Positions 1 through 10,668 are shown, counted from the first letter of the stretch. The stretch is DNA of 64,000 bases from Mangrovicoccus algicola (GCF_014903745.1 NZ_JACVXA010000020.1:1-64000); one strand, 5' to 3'. Notes: generated by a model from the sequence alone, not told the origin. Translations and numbers: made by a program.

Positions 1-319
1 CGGCGACCCGTCGGGCCGGCGCGGCATCGCCGGAATGCGGCTGGAGCGCGGCGTTGATGACCGCCTGCTCCGGCGCTCCGGCGGCGCAGGCAGGCCAGCG
101 GCCGCACTCCGCCCGTCCCGCGACCCCAGGCGCCGGCTCCGCTGCGGGACAGGCCCCGGCCATGTCGGCGCGGATCGCCGCATCCGGGGATCACCGCGTC
201 GCCGGGCCGGCCCGCCTCCTCCAAGAGCCACCGCGCGACGCGGCCGCGGGACATCGGATCTGCACAGGGAACGGGGCCGGTCATCAGGGCCTCCGCGAAA
301 AGAACGTAAAAGGGGTAAC
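1..319. other. Left edge, no gene supported
   Basis: I see no recognisable gene upstream of the permease. A minus-strand frame is open from an ATG at 163 to the window edge (about 54 codons, starting MAGACPAAEP), and two plus frames are also open. In DNA this GC-rich open frames are expected by chance, and none of these has a good ribosome binding site or a motif I recognise. A partial gene running off the left edge cannot be excluded. The substrate-binding protein of the importer at 320-2184, if it belongs to the same locus, would lie further left. Confidence 0.4.
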
Positions 320-1152
320 ATGGACTGGCTGACCGGCAACAAGATCCCGGTGGGACAATGGGCAGCGGCGGTATTCGACTGGCTCCAGATCAACGGGGCG
401 TGGTTCTTCGACGGTCTCGCCGATGTCATGGAGCGGATGATCGAGGGCATCCTCTGGGTGCTGCAGGAACCGCCGATCCTGCTGGTGGTCGCGGCATTCG
501 TGACCCTCAGCTACCTGCTGCAGCGCAGCTGGAGGATCGCGGCCGGGGTGCTGGCCGGCTTTCTCTTCATCATCAATCAGGGCTACTGGGAAGAGACGAC
601 CGAAAGCCTCACCCTCGTGCTCTCGGCCTGCCTGGTCTGCATGGCGGTCGGCGTGCCGATCGGCATCGCCGCGGCGCACCGGCCCCGGCTGCATGCCGCG
701 CTGCGCCCGGTGCTGGACCTGATGCAGACGCTGCCCACCTTCGTCTACCTGATCCCGGCCATCGTCTTCTTCGGCATCGGCATGGTCCCGGGCCTGATCG
801 CGACCGTGATCTTCGTGCTGCCCGCGCCGATCCGGCTGACCTGCCTCGGCGTCGCCGCCACGCCGCAGCCGCTGCTGGAAGCCGCGCGCGCCTTCGGCGC
901 CACCCCGCGCCAGGTACTGTGGAAGGTCGAACTGCCCTGGGCCGTGCCGCAGATCATGGCCGGGCTGAACCAGACCATCATGCTGAGCCTGTCGATGGTG
1001 GTCATCGCCGCGCTGGTCGGCGCCGACGGGCTGGGCGTGCCGGTCGTGCGGGCGCTGAACCAGGTCAATACCGCGCTCGGCTTCGAAAGCGGCTTCGTCA
1101 TCGTCGTCGTCGCCATCATGCTCGACCGGGTGCTGCATGCAGGAGGCCGCAA

Positions 1153-1156
<4 letters not shown>
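320..1156 (+). CDS. choW: Quaternary-amine (choline/glycine betaine) ABC transporter permease
   Basis: 278-residue inner-membrane permease of the ProW/OpuAB/ChoW type. Several hydrophobic helices span roughly residues 45-275. The binding-protein-dependent permease loop is visible as [20 protein letters not shown], which contacts the ATPase. The ATG at 320 is chosen over a longer in-frame reading because AAAGGGG lies just upstream and the protein then begins [10 protein letters not shown], a typical short N-terminal segment. The stop overlaps the ATPase start (ATGA), so the two are translationally coupled. The ChoW name, rather than ProW, is inferred from similarity to alphaproteobacterial choline systems; the substrate cannot be read from the sequence. 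The periplasmic binding protein is not in the window. Confidence 0.85.
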
Positions 1157-2184
<1,028 letters not shown>

Positions 2185-2222
2185 GCCCCGGCCCGCCGCG
2201 GCCCGAAAGCGGCGGGGTGGGT

Positions 2223-2249
2223 CCGGGAGGGGGATCTGTCCCCTCCCGG
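2223..2249. terminator. GC-rich stem-loop between convergent genes
   Basis: A perfect 10-bp inverted repeat (CCGGGAGGGG / CCCCTCCCGG) with a 7-nt loop lies between the end of the ATPase gene and the end of the convergent RNA methyltransferase gene. There is no U-tract, so it is a candidate bidirectional terminator or 3'-end stabiliser rather than a classical intrinsic terminator. Confidence 0.5.
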
Positions 2250-2271
2250 CTCCGCTGCGGCAAGCGCGCCC

Positions 2272-3489
2272 TCAGCCCCTGCGCACGAACCCGGCCACGA
2301 TCTCGGCATGCGGCGACCAGCGGAACTGGTCCACCACCGTCACCTTCCCCATCTCGTAGCCGCCGCCAATCAGGATCGCCGCATCGCGGGCAAAGCTCGA
2401 CGGGCTGCAGGAGACCGAGGCGATCACCGGCACCGCCGATTTCGCCAATTCCGCCATCTGCGCCGCGGCCCCGGCGCGCGGCGGGTCGATCACCACCGCC
2501 TCGACGCCCTTCAGCTCGTCCGCCATCAGCGGGCGGCGGAACAGGTCGCGCGCCTCCGCCCGCAGCTGGTGCAGCCCCTCGGTGCGGTTCCAGGCGGCCT
2601 GCAGCGCCGCGACCTGCGGCCGCTCGGCCTCGAAGGCCAGAACATCCGCCCGCGCCGACAGGGGCAGCGCGAAGGTCCCGCAGCCGCAGAACAGGTCGGC
2701 GATGCGCGCCGCCCCCGCCGTGATCTCCTCCACCGCCGCGGTCAGCGCCGCCTGGCCATGGGCCGTCGCCTGCAGGAAGGCCCCCGGCGGCAGCGCCACC
2801 CGTGCCGAGCCCAGCCGGATCTCGGGGGCGGCCCATTGCGCCACCTGCTCGCCGTTCCAGGACAGCCGCGCCAGCCCGGCCTCCGCGCCGAGCGCCACCA
2901 GCTCCTGGTGCAGCGCCAGGTCCAGCGGCTTGCCGCCCGTGGCGGCCAGGTCCGGCCCGTTCAGCGTTTCGGTCGCCAGATACGTGATCTCGCCCTTGCG
3001 CGATCCGCCCGCCATGGTCATCGCCCCCAGATGCGGCATAATCGCGGCGAGACGCGGCGCGATCACCCGGCAAGCCGGCACCTCGACCAGCGTATGGGAC
3101 CGCGGCCCGTGGAACCCCACCATCGCGCCCTTCTTGGTGCGCCGCCCCGAGAAGCCCGCACGGCGGCGGCTGGCAGGCGGCGAGGTCAGGGGCGGGGCCA
3201 CCTCCGCCGCGATCCCCCGGGCGCGCAGCGCATCGGCCACGATGCCGCGTTTCCATTCCGAGACCAGCGCGTTCGATCCGTGCTGGATCACGCAGCCGCC
3301 GCAGGCGCGGGCATGGGGGCAGGGCGGCGTGACCCGGTCGGGCGAGGGGGTGACGATCCTCGGCGCGGGCATCGTGCCGCCCTCGAGCGTGCCGGTGACG
3401 GTCTCGCCGGGCAGGGCGCCGGGCACGGCGATGCCCTCGGCCAGCCCGTCGCCCAGATGCCCCAGTTTCGTGATCACAAGCTCGGTCAT
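2272..3489 (-). CDS. Class I SAM-dependent RNA (uracil-5) methyltransferase, TrmA/RlmD family
   Basis: 405-residue enzyme of the RumA/TrmA family that methylates C5 of uridine in rRNA or tRNA. The N-terminal part (MTELVITKLGHLGDGLAEG) looks like a TRAM-type RNA-binding segment. A cysteine cluster CPHARACGGC near residue 70 matches the Fe-S cluster of RlmD-like enzymes. The SAM site is DLFCGCGTFALPLS. The catalytic part has VIDPPRAG, and the nucleophilic cysteine is in SVSCSPSSFARD. No operon partner is obvious: the next gene on the same strand ends about 70 bases upstream of this start. Which uridine is modified (rRNA U1939, U747 or another) cannot be told from the sequence. Confidence 0.85.
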   Translation of the reverse strand: MTELVITKLGHLGDGLAEGIAVPGALPGETVTGTLEGGTMPAPRIVTPSPDRVTPPCPHARACGGCVIQHGSNALVSEWKRGIVADALRARGIAAEVAPPLTSPPASRRRAGFSGRRTKKGAMVGFHGPRSHTLVEVPACRVIAPRLAAIMPHLGAMTMAGGSRKGEITYLATETLNGPDLAATGGKPLDLALHQELVALGAEAGLARLSWNGEQVAQWAAPEIRLGSARVALPPGAFLQATAHGQAALTAAVEEITAGAARIADLFCGCGTFALPLSARADVLAFEAERPQVAALQAAWNRTEGLHQLRAEARDLFRRPLMADELKGVEAVVIDPPRAGAAAQMAELAKSAVPVIASVSCSPSSFARDAAILIGGGYEMGKVTVVDQFRWSPHAEIVAGFVRRG

Positions 3490-3558
3490 GCCTGGCTCCT
3501 CATGTGCCGGGCCGACCTATACCACGCGGGCGGGCGGGGCCAGAGCCCCGCACGCGCG

Positions 3559-5451
3559 CTATTCGGCGGCTTCCGCGCCGAGGAACCCGCCCGACTGGCG
3601 ATGCCAGAACCGCGCATAGAGCCCGCCCTGCGCCAGCAGCTCGTCATGCGTCCCCGTCTCGGCGATGCGCCCGGCCTCCAGCACGATGATCCGGTCCATC
3701 GCCGCGATGGTCGACAGCCGGTGCGCGATGGCCAGCACGGTCTTGCCCTCCATCACCCGGGTCAGCGCCTCCTGGATCTCGGCCTCCACCTCGCTGTCCA
3801 GCGCGCTCGTCGCCTCGTCCAGCGCGAGGATCGGCGCGTCCTTCAGGATGGCGCGGGCCAGCGCGATGCGCTGGCGCTGCCCGCCGGACAGCTTGACGCC
3901 GCGCTCGCCCAGATGGGCCTCGTAGCCGATGCGCCCGCGATGGTCGCGCAGGGTCAGGATGAAATCATGCGCCGAGGCCTTGCGCGCGGCCTCCATCACC
4001 TCCGCATCCGTGGCATCGGCGCGCCCGTACCGGATATTGTCCATCGCCGAGCGGTTGAACATCGCGGTTTCCTGCCGGACCATGGCGACCTGCCGGCGCA
4101 GCGCGTCCTGGGTCAGCTCGCGGATGTCGCGCCCGTCCAGCGTGATGCGCCCGCCTTCCACCTCGTAGAGCCGCAAGAGCAGCGACATCACCGTCGACTT
4201 GCCCGCGCCCGAGCGGCCGACCAGACCGATCTTCTCGCCGGCGCGGATCTCCAGGTCGAACCGGTCCAGCGCCGCGCCGGGCGTGCCGCCATAGCCGAAG
4301 GACACCTGTTCGAAACGCAGCGCGCCCGCGGCGCGCGGGATCTCGGCCGCGCCGGGCGTGTCGGTGATCGCGTGCGGCGGGGTCAGGGTGCGGATCCCGT
4401 CCTCGATCTCGCCGATATTGGAGAAGATGCCGAGCGCCGCGAAGCTGACCCAGCCGGTCATCGTCGCCAGCCGGGTGGAGACCAGCCCCGCCGCCGCGAT
4501 GTCGCCCGCGCTGGCGGTGCCCTGCGACCACAGATACAGGCTCAGCCCGATCAGCACCGTCGGCAGCACCCCGGCCAGCACGAAGATGCACAGCCGGAAC
4601 ATCACCACCACCGAGGCCCAGGCCACCGACGCCTCGCGATAGCCCGAGAGCGACTGTTCGGTGGCGGCCTCCTCGCTGCTGCCATGGGCGAAGAGCTTGA
4701 CCGTGGTGATGTTGGTGATCGTGTCGACGATCTGCCCCGTCACCATGGCGCGGCGCGCGGCGCGCAGCTGCGACCGGGTGCGGATGCGCGGCAGGAAATG
4801 GCGGATCAGCAGCGCATAGCCGCCCATCCAGACCAGCACCACCAGCCCCAGCCACCAGTTGACCACGCCCAGCATGACCACGGCGGACAGCGCCGCGGCC
4901 ACCGCGTTGCCCAGGATGTTGGTGGATTCCGTCACCACCTCGGTCAGGGCGCGCGCGGTCTGCTGGGATTTCTGCGCGATCCGCCCGGCGAAGTCGTTGT
5001 CGAAATAGCTGACGCTCTGGCCCAGCGTGTGGCGGTTGATGCGGCTGAGCACCAGCGCATAGAGGTTGGGCTGCAGCGTCACGGTGTTGAAGGCGGCATT
5101 GGCGACCATCGAAAGCGGAAAGATCGCCAGGTAGAAGACCGCGAAAACCGCGATCTGCCAGCCATGGGTCGCCAGGTAGGACGGCCCCGCCGCCTGCGCC
5201 CCGTCGATCACCCAGCCGATCATCCAGAAGCCGATCACCGTGGTGATGCCGACCGAGATGGAGGCCGCCACCGCCAGCCGGATCTGCCGGCCCGCCCCGT
5301 TCAGCGCCCAGCCCATGAAGGCCCGCAATTTCCGCGGCGGCGGACCATCGGCATCGGCGAAGGGTTCGATCGTGTCGGCCAGGCGCCGGAAGAAGGGCGG
5401 GATCCGTGCCGCCTTGCGTTCCGCGATCTCAGCTTCGGGCCATTTGCTCAT
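3559..5451 (-). CDS. ABC transporter half-exporter (permease fused to ATPase), second of a tandem pair
   Basis: 630-residue type IV ABC exporter half: a six-helix membrane domain (about residues 55-340) followed by an ATPase domain with Walker A GRSGAGKST, signature LSGGQRQRIALARA, Walker B ILALDEATSALD and an H-loop in AIAHRLSTI. The catalytic glutamate after Walker B is present. Its start overlaps the stop of the next half-transporter by 4 nt (ATGA, 5448-5451), and the two share long near-identical stretches. They are therefore a recent-looking duplicate pair that probably forms a heterodimer. Substrate unknown; relatives are often annotated as multidrug or lipid exporters. Confidence 0.88.
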   Translation of the reverse strand: MSKWPEAEIAERKAARIPPFFRRLADTIEPFADADGPPPRKLRAFMGWALNGAGRQIRLAVAASISVGITTVIGFWMIGWVIDGAQAAGPSYLATHGWQIAVFAVFYLAIFPLSMVANAAFNTVTLQPNLYALVLSRINRHTLGQSVSYFDNDFAGRIAQKSQQTARALTEVVTESTNILGNAVAAALSAVVMLGVVNWWLGLVVLVWMGGYALLIRHFLPRIRTRSQLRAARRAMVTGQIVDTITNITTVKLFAHGSSEEAATEQSLSGYREASVAWASVVVMFRLCIFVLAGVLPTVLIGLSLYLWSQGTASAGDIAAAGLVSTRLATMTGWVSFAALGIFSNIGEIEDGIRTLTPPHAITDTPGAAEIPRAAGALRFEQVSFGYGGTPGAALDRFDLEIRAGEKIGLVGRSGAGKSTVMSLLLRLYEVEGGRITLDGRDIRELTQDALRRQVAMVRQETAMFNRSAMDNIRYGRADATDAEVMEAARKASAHDFILTLRDHRGRIGYEAHLGERGVKLSGGQRQRIALARAILKDAPILALDEATSALDSEVEAEIQEALTRVMEGKTVLAIAHRLSTIAAMDRIIVLEAGRIAETGTHDELLAQGGLYARFWHRQSGGFLGAEAAE

Positions 5452-7301
5452 CCGGCCGCCTCCGTCTTGTCATCCGTTCCCAGGAAGCCGCCGGACTGAC
5501 GCGCCCAGAACCCGGCATAGAGCCCGCCGCGCCCCAGCAGATCGCCATGGCTGCCGGCCTCGGCGATGCGCCCCTGGTCGAGCACGAGGATGCGATCCAT
5601 ATGGGCGATGGTGGACAGGCGATGCGCGATGGCGATGACGGTCTTGCCCTCCATCATGCCGTAAAGCGTGTCCTGGATGGCGGCTTCGACCTCACTATCT
5701 AGCGCGCTGGTGGCCTCGTCCAGCACCAGGATCGGGGCATCCTTCAAGATCACGCGAGCGAGAGCGATCCTCTGCCGCTGGCCGCCGGACAGCTTCACGC
5801 CGCGTTCGCCGACCTGCGCGTCATAGCCGGTGCGGCCTTGCGCATCGCGCAGCCCCAGGATGAAATCATGGGCCTGCGCCTTGCGGGCGGCGGCGATCAT
5901 CTGGGCCTCGCCGGCCTCGGGGCGGCCATAGAGGATGTTGTCGCGCACCGAGCGGTGCAGCAGCGAGGCATCCTGGCTGACCATGCCGATTTCACGGCGC
6001 AGGCTGTCCTGGCTCACACCGGCAATGTCCTGGCCGTCGATCTCGATCCGGCCGCCATCGGGGTCGTAGAAACGCAGCAGCAGCTTGACCAGCGTCGACT
6101 TGCCCGCGCCCGAGCGGCCGATCAGGCCGATCTTCTCGCCCGGCGCGATGTCCAGCGTGATGGCGTCCAGGCCGCCCGTCTGCTGGCCGTAATGATGGGT
6201 CAGGTCGCGCAGCGCGATGGCGCCCTTCTCCAGCCGCAGGGCGGGGGCACCGGGGCGGTCGGTCAGGGTCACGGGCTGGGCGATGGTTTCCAGCCCCTCG
6301 GAGACGACCCCCAGCGACTGGAAGAAGTTGGACACCGCCCACATGATCCAGCCGGTCATCGCGTTCAGCCGCAGCACCAGCGCCGCGGCCGCCGCGACCA
6401 CGCCGACCGAGGCCGCGCCCTGGCCCCAGAGCCAGATCGCCCAGCCGACCACGCCCAGCACCAGCGCCCCGTTCAGCAGCGTCAGCACCACGTCCATGAT
6501 GGTGAAGAGCCGCATCTCGGCGGCGAAGGTGGACCGGGCATGATCGATCGCCTCCTTCGCATAGTCGAGTTCGCCCGAATGATGCGCGAAGAGCTTGACC
6601 GACTGGATGTTGGTATAGCTGTCCACCACCCGCCCGGTGACGGCGGAGCGCGCGTCAGAGGCCGCCTTCGAGGCCGGCCCGATCCGCCGCACGGTCCAGC
6701 GCAGCAGCGCCAGATAGGCCGCGAACCAGGCCGCCATGGGGATGAACAGCCGCAGGTCGGCATCGGCCAGAAGGATCGCCGCGCCGATCACGTAGGCGGT
6801 GGCGAAGGTCAGCGCGTCGAAGACCTGGAACACCGCCTCGCCGGCCGCGGGCGGCGCCTGCATGATGCGGTTGGCGATGCGCCCGGCAAAGTCGTTCTCG
6901 AACCAGCCGACCGACTGGCGCAGCACATGGCGATGCGCGCGCCAGCGGAAGAGCGTGCCGAAATTGGGCATCACGGCGTTGTTGAGAAGCGCCACGTTCA
7001 GCCCCTGCAGCGCCGGGCGCAGGGTCACGAGGAACACCGCCATCGCCACCAGCTCGACCCCGTGCGCCGCCCAGAAGGCGGCGGGGGTGGTGTTGCCCAT
7101 GAGGTCGACGACCCGGCCGAGATAGCCGATCAGCCAGATCTCCACCGCCGCGACCGCGATCGAGGTGACGAAGGCCCAGGCGAAGACCTTGCGGAAGGGG
7201 CGCGACAGGTACAGCAGGTAGGACCGGAGCCCGCGCGGCGGCCTGTCGGTCTGGGGATAGTCGGCATAGGGGTCGACGAGGGTCTCGAAGAAACGGAACA
7301 C
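5448..7301 (-). CDS. ABC transporter half-exporter (permease fused to ATPase), first of a tandem pair
   Basis: 617-residue ABC exporter half with the same architecture as the downstream gene: membrane domain, then ATPase domain with GRSGAGKST, LSGGQRQRIALARV and ILVLDEATSALD. Both members of the pair keep a full set of catalytic residues, so there is no sign of the degenerate site found in some heterodimeric exporters. The gene is the first of the two-gene unit. The approximately 96 bases upstream, to the end of cca, would hold the promoter; I do not see a clear one. Substrate unknown. Confidence 0.88.
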   Translation of the reverse strand: MFRFFETLVDPYADYPQTDRPPRGLRSYLLYLSRPFRKVFAWAFVTSIAVAAVEIWLIGYLGRVVDLMGNTTPAAFWAAHGVELVAMAVFLVTLRPALQGLNVALLNNAVMPNFGTLFRWRAHRHVLRQSVGWFENDFAGRIANRIMQAPPAAGEAVFQVFDALTFATAYVIGAAILLADADLRLFIPMAAWFAAYLALLRWTVRRIGPASKAASDARSAVTGRVVDSYTNIQSVKLFAHHSGELDYAKEAIDHARSTFAAEMRLFTIMDVVLTLLNGALVLGVVGWAIWLWGQGAASVGVVAAAAALVLRLNAMTGWIMWAVSNFFQSLGVVSEGLETIAQPVTLTDRPGAPALRLEKGAIALRDLTHHYGQQTGGLDAITLDIAPGEKIGLIGRSGAGKSTLVKLLLRFYDPDGGRIEIDGQDIAGVSQDSLRREIGMVSQDASLLHRSVRDNILYGRPEAGEAQMIAAARKAQAHDFILGLRDAQGRTGYDAQVGERGVKLSGGQRQRIALARVILKDAPILVLDEATSALDSEVEAAIQDTLYGMMEGKTVIAIAHRLSTIAHMDRILVLDQGRIAEAGSHGDLLGRGGLYAGFWARQSGGFLGTDDKTEAAG

Positions 7302-7397
7302 GGGAAGCAGCCTTTCAGGGTCGGCCGGTGATAGGCCGATTCCCGTGCCCCGGGAAACACCCGGCGGGGTGGCGGCGGCGGGAAGATGCCGCGCCGG

Positions 7398-8555
7398 TCA
7401 GTCCTGCGCCCGCGCCAGCAGCGCCGCGCGATCCAGCGCGAAACCCGAGCCGATCCACGCCTCGCGCAGCGATGCCAGCCGCGCGCCCAGCTCCGCCCCC
7501 TGATGGCCCAGGGCCATCAGGTCGCGCGCGGTCACCGGAAAGCGCGCGGCCGCGGCATGGTCCAGCACCGGTTCGAGATCCGGGGGCAGGGGCTGGCCGG
7601 TCAGTGCCGCGGCGATCAGCGCCAGGTCGCGGCCGCGATCGATGCCGTGCTCCTGGGCGATCCGGGCCGGCGCGTGCCCGGCCTCCAGCGCGTCACGATA
7701 GAGCTGCAGCCGCCTCGCCTCGGCCCGCGACAGCCGCAGCGCCGCGACCGGGTCGGTTCCGCCCAGCACCGCGAGGCGCCGGATCGGGTCCGGCGCGAGA
7801 CCGTCCTCGAGATGGATCAGCGGCGCCAGGGCCTGCGCCTGCGCGCCCGGCAGCACCTGCGCCAGGATCCCCGCCTGCGCCATGGTCGCCACGACCGGCG
7901 CCGGATCGGGCGCGGCCAGCAGCTTGCGCATCTCCTGGCCCTTGCGTTCGGCGGCGATGCGGCCCAGCCCCTCGGCCAGGGCGGCGCAGGCGGCCAGTCC
8001 CGTGGCATCCGGCCCCTGCCGCCCGTACCAGGCGGTGAAGCGGAAGAAGCGCAGGATGCGCAGGTAATCCTCCGCGATCCTCTCCTCGGCCTCGCCGATG
8101 AAGCGCACCCGTCCGGCGCGCAGATCCGGCAGCCCCTCCAGCGGATCGACGACGCGGCCATCGGCCTCGGCATAGAGGGCGTTCATGGTGAAGTCGCGCC
8201 GCGCGGCATCCTCCTCGATCCGCCAGGAGAAGGTGACGCGGGCATGGCGCCCGTCGGTTTCGACATCGCGGCGCAGCGTCGTGACCTCGTAGCCCTCCCC
8301 CCCGGCCACGACGGTGATCGTGCCGTGATCGGCCCCGGTCGGAACGGATTTCAGCCCGGCCCGCCCGGCGGCAGCCACGGTCTGATGGGGCCGGGCGGTG
8401 GTGGCGATGTCGATATCGCTATCCGCCCGGCCCAGCAGCGCATTGCGCACGCAGCCGCCGACGAACCAGGCGCGATGCCCGTCGCGCATCAGCGCCGCCA
8501 TCACCGCCTGCGGGCCGGCCCGGTCCAGCCAGTCGGGCGCGATCCTCAGCGACAT
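7398..8555 (-). CDS. cca: CCA tRNA nucleotidyltransferase / poly(A) polymerase family protein
   Basis: 385-residue class II nucleotidyltransferase that adds or repairs the 3' CCA of tRNAs. The head domain shows WFVGGCVRNALLGR followed by the metal-binding DSDIDIATTARP, then RRDFTMNALYAEADG and the RNA-binding element EDYLRILRFFRF. The C-terminal domain follows the alphaproteobacterial CCA-enzyme pattern. It overlaps the upstream Nudix gene by 10 nt and so forms an operon with it and hslO. At least one tRNA gene in this window already encodes CCA, so here the enzyme would mainly repair ends or complete tRNAs lacking CCA. The alternative, a poly(A) polymerase role, cannot be excluded by sequence. 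Confidence 0.87.
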   Translation of the reverse strand: MSLRIAPDWLDRAGPQAVMAALMRDGHRAWFVGGCVRNALLGRADSDIDIATTARPHQTVAAAGRAGLKSVPTGADHGTITVVAGGEGYEVTTLRRDVETDGRHARVTFSWRIEEDAARRDFTMNALYAEADGRVVDPLEGLPDLRAGRVRFIGEAEERIAEDYLRILRFFRFTAWYGRQGPDATGLAACAALAEGLGRIAAERKGQEMRKLLAAPDPAPVVATMAQAGILAQVLPGAQAQALAPLIHLEDGLAPDPIRRLAVLGGTDPVAALRLSRAEARRLQLYRDALEAGHAPARIAQEHGIDRGRDLALIAAALTGQPLPPDLEPVLDHAAAARFPVTARDLMALGHQGAELGARLASLREAWIGSGFALDRAALLARAQD

Positions 8556-9154
8556 GCGGCGACCCGGTCGGCCAGGCCCTTCAGGATCCGCGCCGTGGCG
8601 CCCCAGATATAGTAGGGCCCCCAGGGCACCGCGTAGTAATGGCGGCGCGTCCCCTGCCAGCGGCGGCCCTCGACGCGGAAATTCGCGGGATCCGCGAGGA
8701 AATCAAGAGGCACGGTGAAGACCTCCTCGACCTCGCCCGCCTCGGCCACCGGCTCGAAGCGCGCCGCCAGTTCGGCGACGACCGGTGTCACGTGGAAGGA
8801 GGTCACGGTCTCGTGCGGGGGGAGCCGGCCCAGGACCCGCACCAGGGCCGGGTCCAGTCCGACCTCTTCCTGCGCCTCGCGCAGGGCCGCCGCCTCGGGG
8901 CTGCCGCCATCGCCGGGATCCAGCCGCCCGCCGGGAAAGGCGATCTGGCCGGGATGATGGCGCAGTTTCGAGGACCGCTTGGTCAGCAGCACCTCGAGCC
9001 CGGCGGGCCCCGGCAGCAGCGCGACCAGAACCGCCGCGGGACGCAGGCGGCGCCCGGCGGGCTGCCCGGCGCCGGGGGTGAGGTCGAAATCGGAGGAGGC
9101 GCCCTCCCCCTGCCGCAGCGCCGCGGCGACAAGGGGCAGGCCGGTCTCAGCCAT
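8546..9154 (-). CDS. CoA pyrophosphatase, Nudix family (NudL-like)
   Basis: 202-residue Nudix hydrolase. The CoA-pyrophosphatase signature is visible just before the Nudix box: LLTKRSSKLRHHPGQIAFPG. The box itself is GGRLDPGDGG...AALREAQEEVGL. This subfamily hydrolyses CoA and derivatives to 3',5'-ADP and phosphopantetheine. It sits between hslO (8-nt overlap upstream) and cca (10-nt overlap downstream) in a compact three-gene operon that is common in Rhodobacteraceae. The substrate assignment comes from the family signature. Confidence 0.83.
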   Translation of the reverse strand: MAETGLPLVAAALRQGEGASSDFDLTPGAGQPAGRRLRPAAVLVALLPGPAGLEVLLTKRSSKLRHHPGQIAFPGGRLDPGDGGSPEAAALREAQEEVGLDPALVRVLGRLPPHETVTSFHVTPVVAELAARFEPVAEAGEVEEVFTVPLDFLADPANFRVEGRRWQGTRRHYYAVPWGPYYIWGATARILKGLADRVAACR

Positions 9155-10157
9155 CGTCGCGGATATCGCCGTCTTCCCCGCGCGTCGCCTCGAAGCCCAG
9201 CGTCGCGGGGTCGAATTCGTAATGCGCGCCGCAGAACTGGCAATCGGCGGTGACGATGCCCTCCTCGGTGGTCATGTGGGCGATGTCCTTGGCCGAATAG
9301 ATCGACAGGCTCTGGCGCACGCGGTCGGCCGAGCAGGTGCAGCCGAAGGTCACCGGCTGGCTGTCATAGACGCGCGGCTGCTCCTCGTGGAAGAGCCGGA
9401 CCAGGAGGTCGGTGGGCTGCACGCTCGGGCCGATCAGCTCCAGGACGTCCATCGTGTCCAGCAGCAGGTTGGCGCGGTTCCAGTTCTCCTCGTCATCGCC
9501 GTCGAGCATGTCGTTGGGCCGCAGCAGGCCGCCCTCGCCCGAACCGCCCTCCTGCGAGACGAAGGGAGAGGCCTTGGGCATGTGCTGCAGCATCACGCCG
9601 CCGCCGCGCCAGCTTTCCGGCGTGCCGGGCTGCGTCGACTGGCCGAAGGCGATGGAGAACCGCGTCGGCAGCTGTTCGGACTGGGCGAAATAGGTCTCCG
9701 CGCAGGCGGCCAGCGAGCCCCCCGACAGCGGCGTGATCCCCTGATAGGGCGTGGTGCCGCGTCCCTGGTCGATCAGGATGGCGAAATAGCCCTGGCCCAG
9801 CAGCGCGAAGGGATCCGTCCCGTCGAGCCGGTCGCGATCGAAGGAGGCATAGGCGCGGATCCGGGCCGGCTCGCCATCGGCGGTGGGGCCGTAGTAATCG
9901 GTCGCGATCAGCCGCACCGGCCCGTCGCCGCGCACCTGCAACGACAGTTTCCAGCGCAGCTCGATCGTCTGGCCGATCAGCGCGGTCAGCAGGGCCATCT
10001 CCGCGACAAGCGCCTCGACCGGGGCGGGGTAATCATGTTGTTCGAGAATGCGGTCCAGCACGGTATCGAGCCGCGCAACGCGGCCGCGGATATCCGCGAG
10101 GTCAAGCTGGAACGGCAACACGTTGTCGTCCCAGGCGATCTGCTTGCCAATGGTCAT
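9147..10157 (-). CDS. hslO: Redox-regulated chaperone Hsp33
   Basis: 336-residue cytoplasmic holdase activated by oxidation. The C-terminal redox switch has the four zinc cysteines as CTC (in VTFGCTCSADR) and CQFC (in ADCQFCGAHYEFDP). The start at 10157 (MTIGKQIAWDD) is preferred: a longer frame extends to 10229, but those extra 24 residues overlap the divergent Nudix gene's start and do not look like Hsp33. The gene is first in the hslO-nudix-cca operon and is divergent from the Nudix gene at 10228, leaving about 70 bases for two promoters. Confidence 0.92.
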   Translation of the reverse strand: MTIGKQIAWDDNVLPFQLDLADIRGRVARLDTVLDRILEQHDYPAPVEALVAEMALLTALIGQTIELRWKLSLQVRGDGPVRLIATDYYGPTADGEPARIRAYASFDRDRLDGTDPFALLGQGYFAILIDQGRGTTPYQGITPLSGGSLAACAETYFAQSEQLPTRFSIAFGQSTQPGTPESWRGGGVMLQHMPKASPFVSQEGGSGEGGLLRPNDMLDGDDEENWNRANLLLDTMDVLELIGPSVQPTDLLVRLFHEEQPRVYDSQPVTFGCTCSADRVRQSLSIYSAKDIAHMTTEEGIVTADCQFCGAHYEFDPATLGFEATRGEDGDIRDDG

Positions 10158-10227
10158 GGGCTTTCCTTCAGGGCTTCGCTTGGGCATACCGCGCCTAGAT
10201 AGGCTCGGCAACCTGGGGGTCCAAGAC

Positions 10228-10668
10228 ATGCGCCGCTACGGAGAGAGGGTGAAACCCGGCATCCGCTACCGCGTCCGGCCGGGCGCCTACGCGATCCTGT
10301 TTGCCCAAGGGCGGATCCTGCTGACCCGCCAGGCCGCGCCGCAGCCGGAATACCAGCTGCCCGGCGGCGGGATCGATCCCGGCGAATCGCCCCTGCAGGC
10401 GCTGCATCGCGAGGTGCTGGAGGAGACCGGCTGGCGGATCGGCGGGCTGCGCCGCATCGGCGCCTATCGCCGCTTCGTCTACATGCCCGATTACGACCTC
10501 TGGGCGGAAAAGACTTGCCGCCTGTACCTGGGCCGCGCCATCCGCCCGCTCGCCCCGCCGCTGGAGCCGCATCACCGCGCGGTCCTGCTGCCGCCGCGCC
10601 GGGCGCTGGAATGCCTGGGCAGCGCGGGCGACCGCGCGGTGCTGGCCAGGCTGATCCGCGCGGGCTGA
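10228..10668 (+). CDS. Nudix hydrolase
   Basis: 146-residue protein with a canonical Nudix box, GGGIDPGESPLQALHREVLEETGW, starting near residue 48 (metal ligands in REVLEE). The fold continues with YRRFVYMPDYDLWAEKTCRLYLGR. The substrate cannot be predicted from this; relatives hydrolyse nucleotide sugars or (d)NTPs. It stands alone on the plus strand between the hslO operon (divergent) and the receiver-phosphatase gene (convergent). The ATG is chosen because the reading starts MRRYGERVKPGIRYRVRPG, the usual length before the first beta strand. Confidence 0.82.
   Translation: MRRYGERVKPGIRYRVRPGAYAILFAQGRILLTRQAAPQPEYQLPGGGIDPGESPLQALHREVLEETGWRIGGLRRIGAYRRFVYMPDYDLWAEKTCRLYLGRAIRPLAPPLEPHHRAVLLPPRRALECLGSAGDRAVLARLIRAG

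Noticed and set aside
2308-5499. A 1063-codon open frame on the plus strand opposite the methyltransferase and ABC genes
   Set aside because: It is the antisense of well-supported genes, rich in R, Q, H and D as expected of the complement of GC-rich coding DNA, with no domain.
3559-7301. Tandem ABC genes as one gene split by a frameshift
   Set aside because: Each half has a complete membrane and ATPase domain with its own start and a normal ATGA overlap, so this is a duplicated pair.
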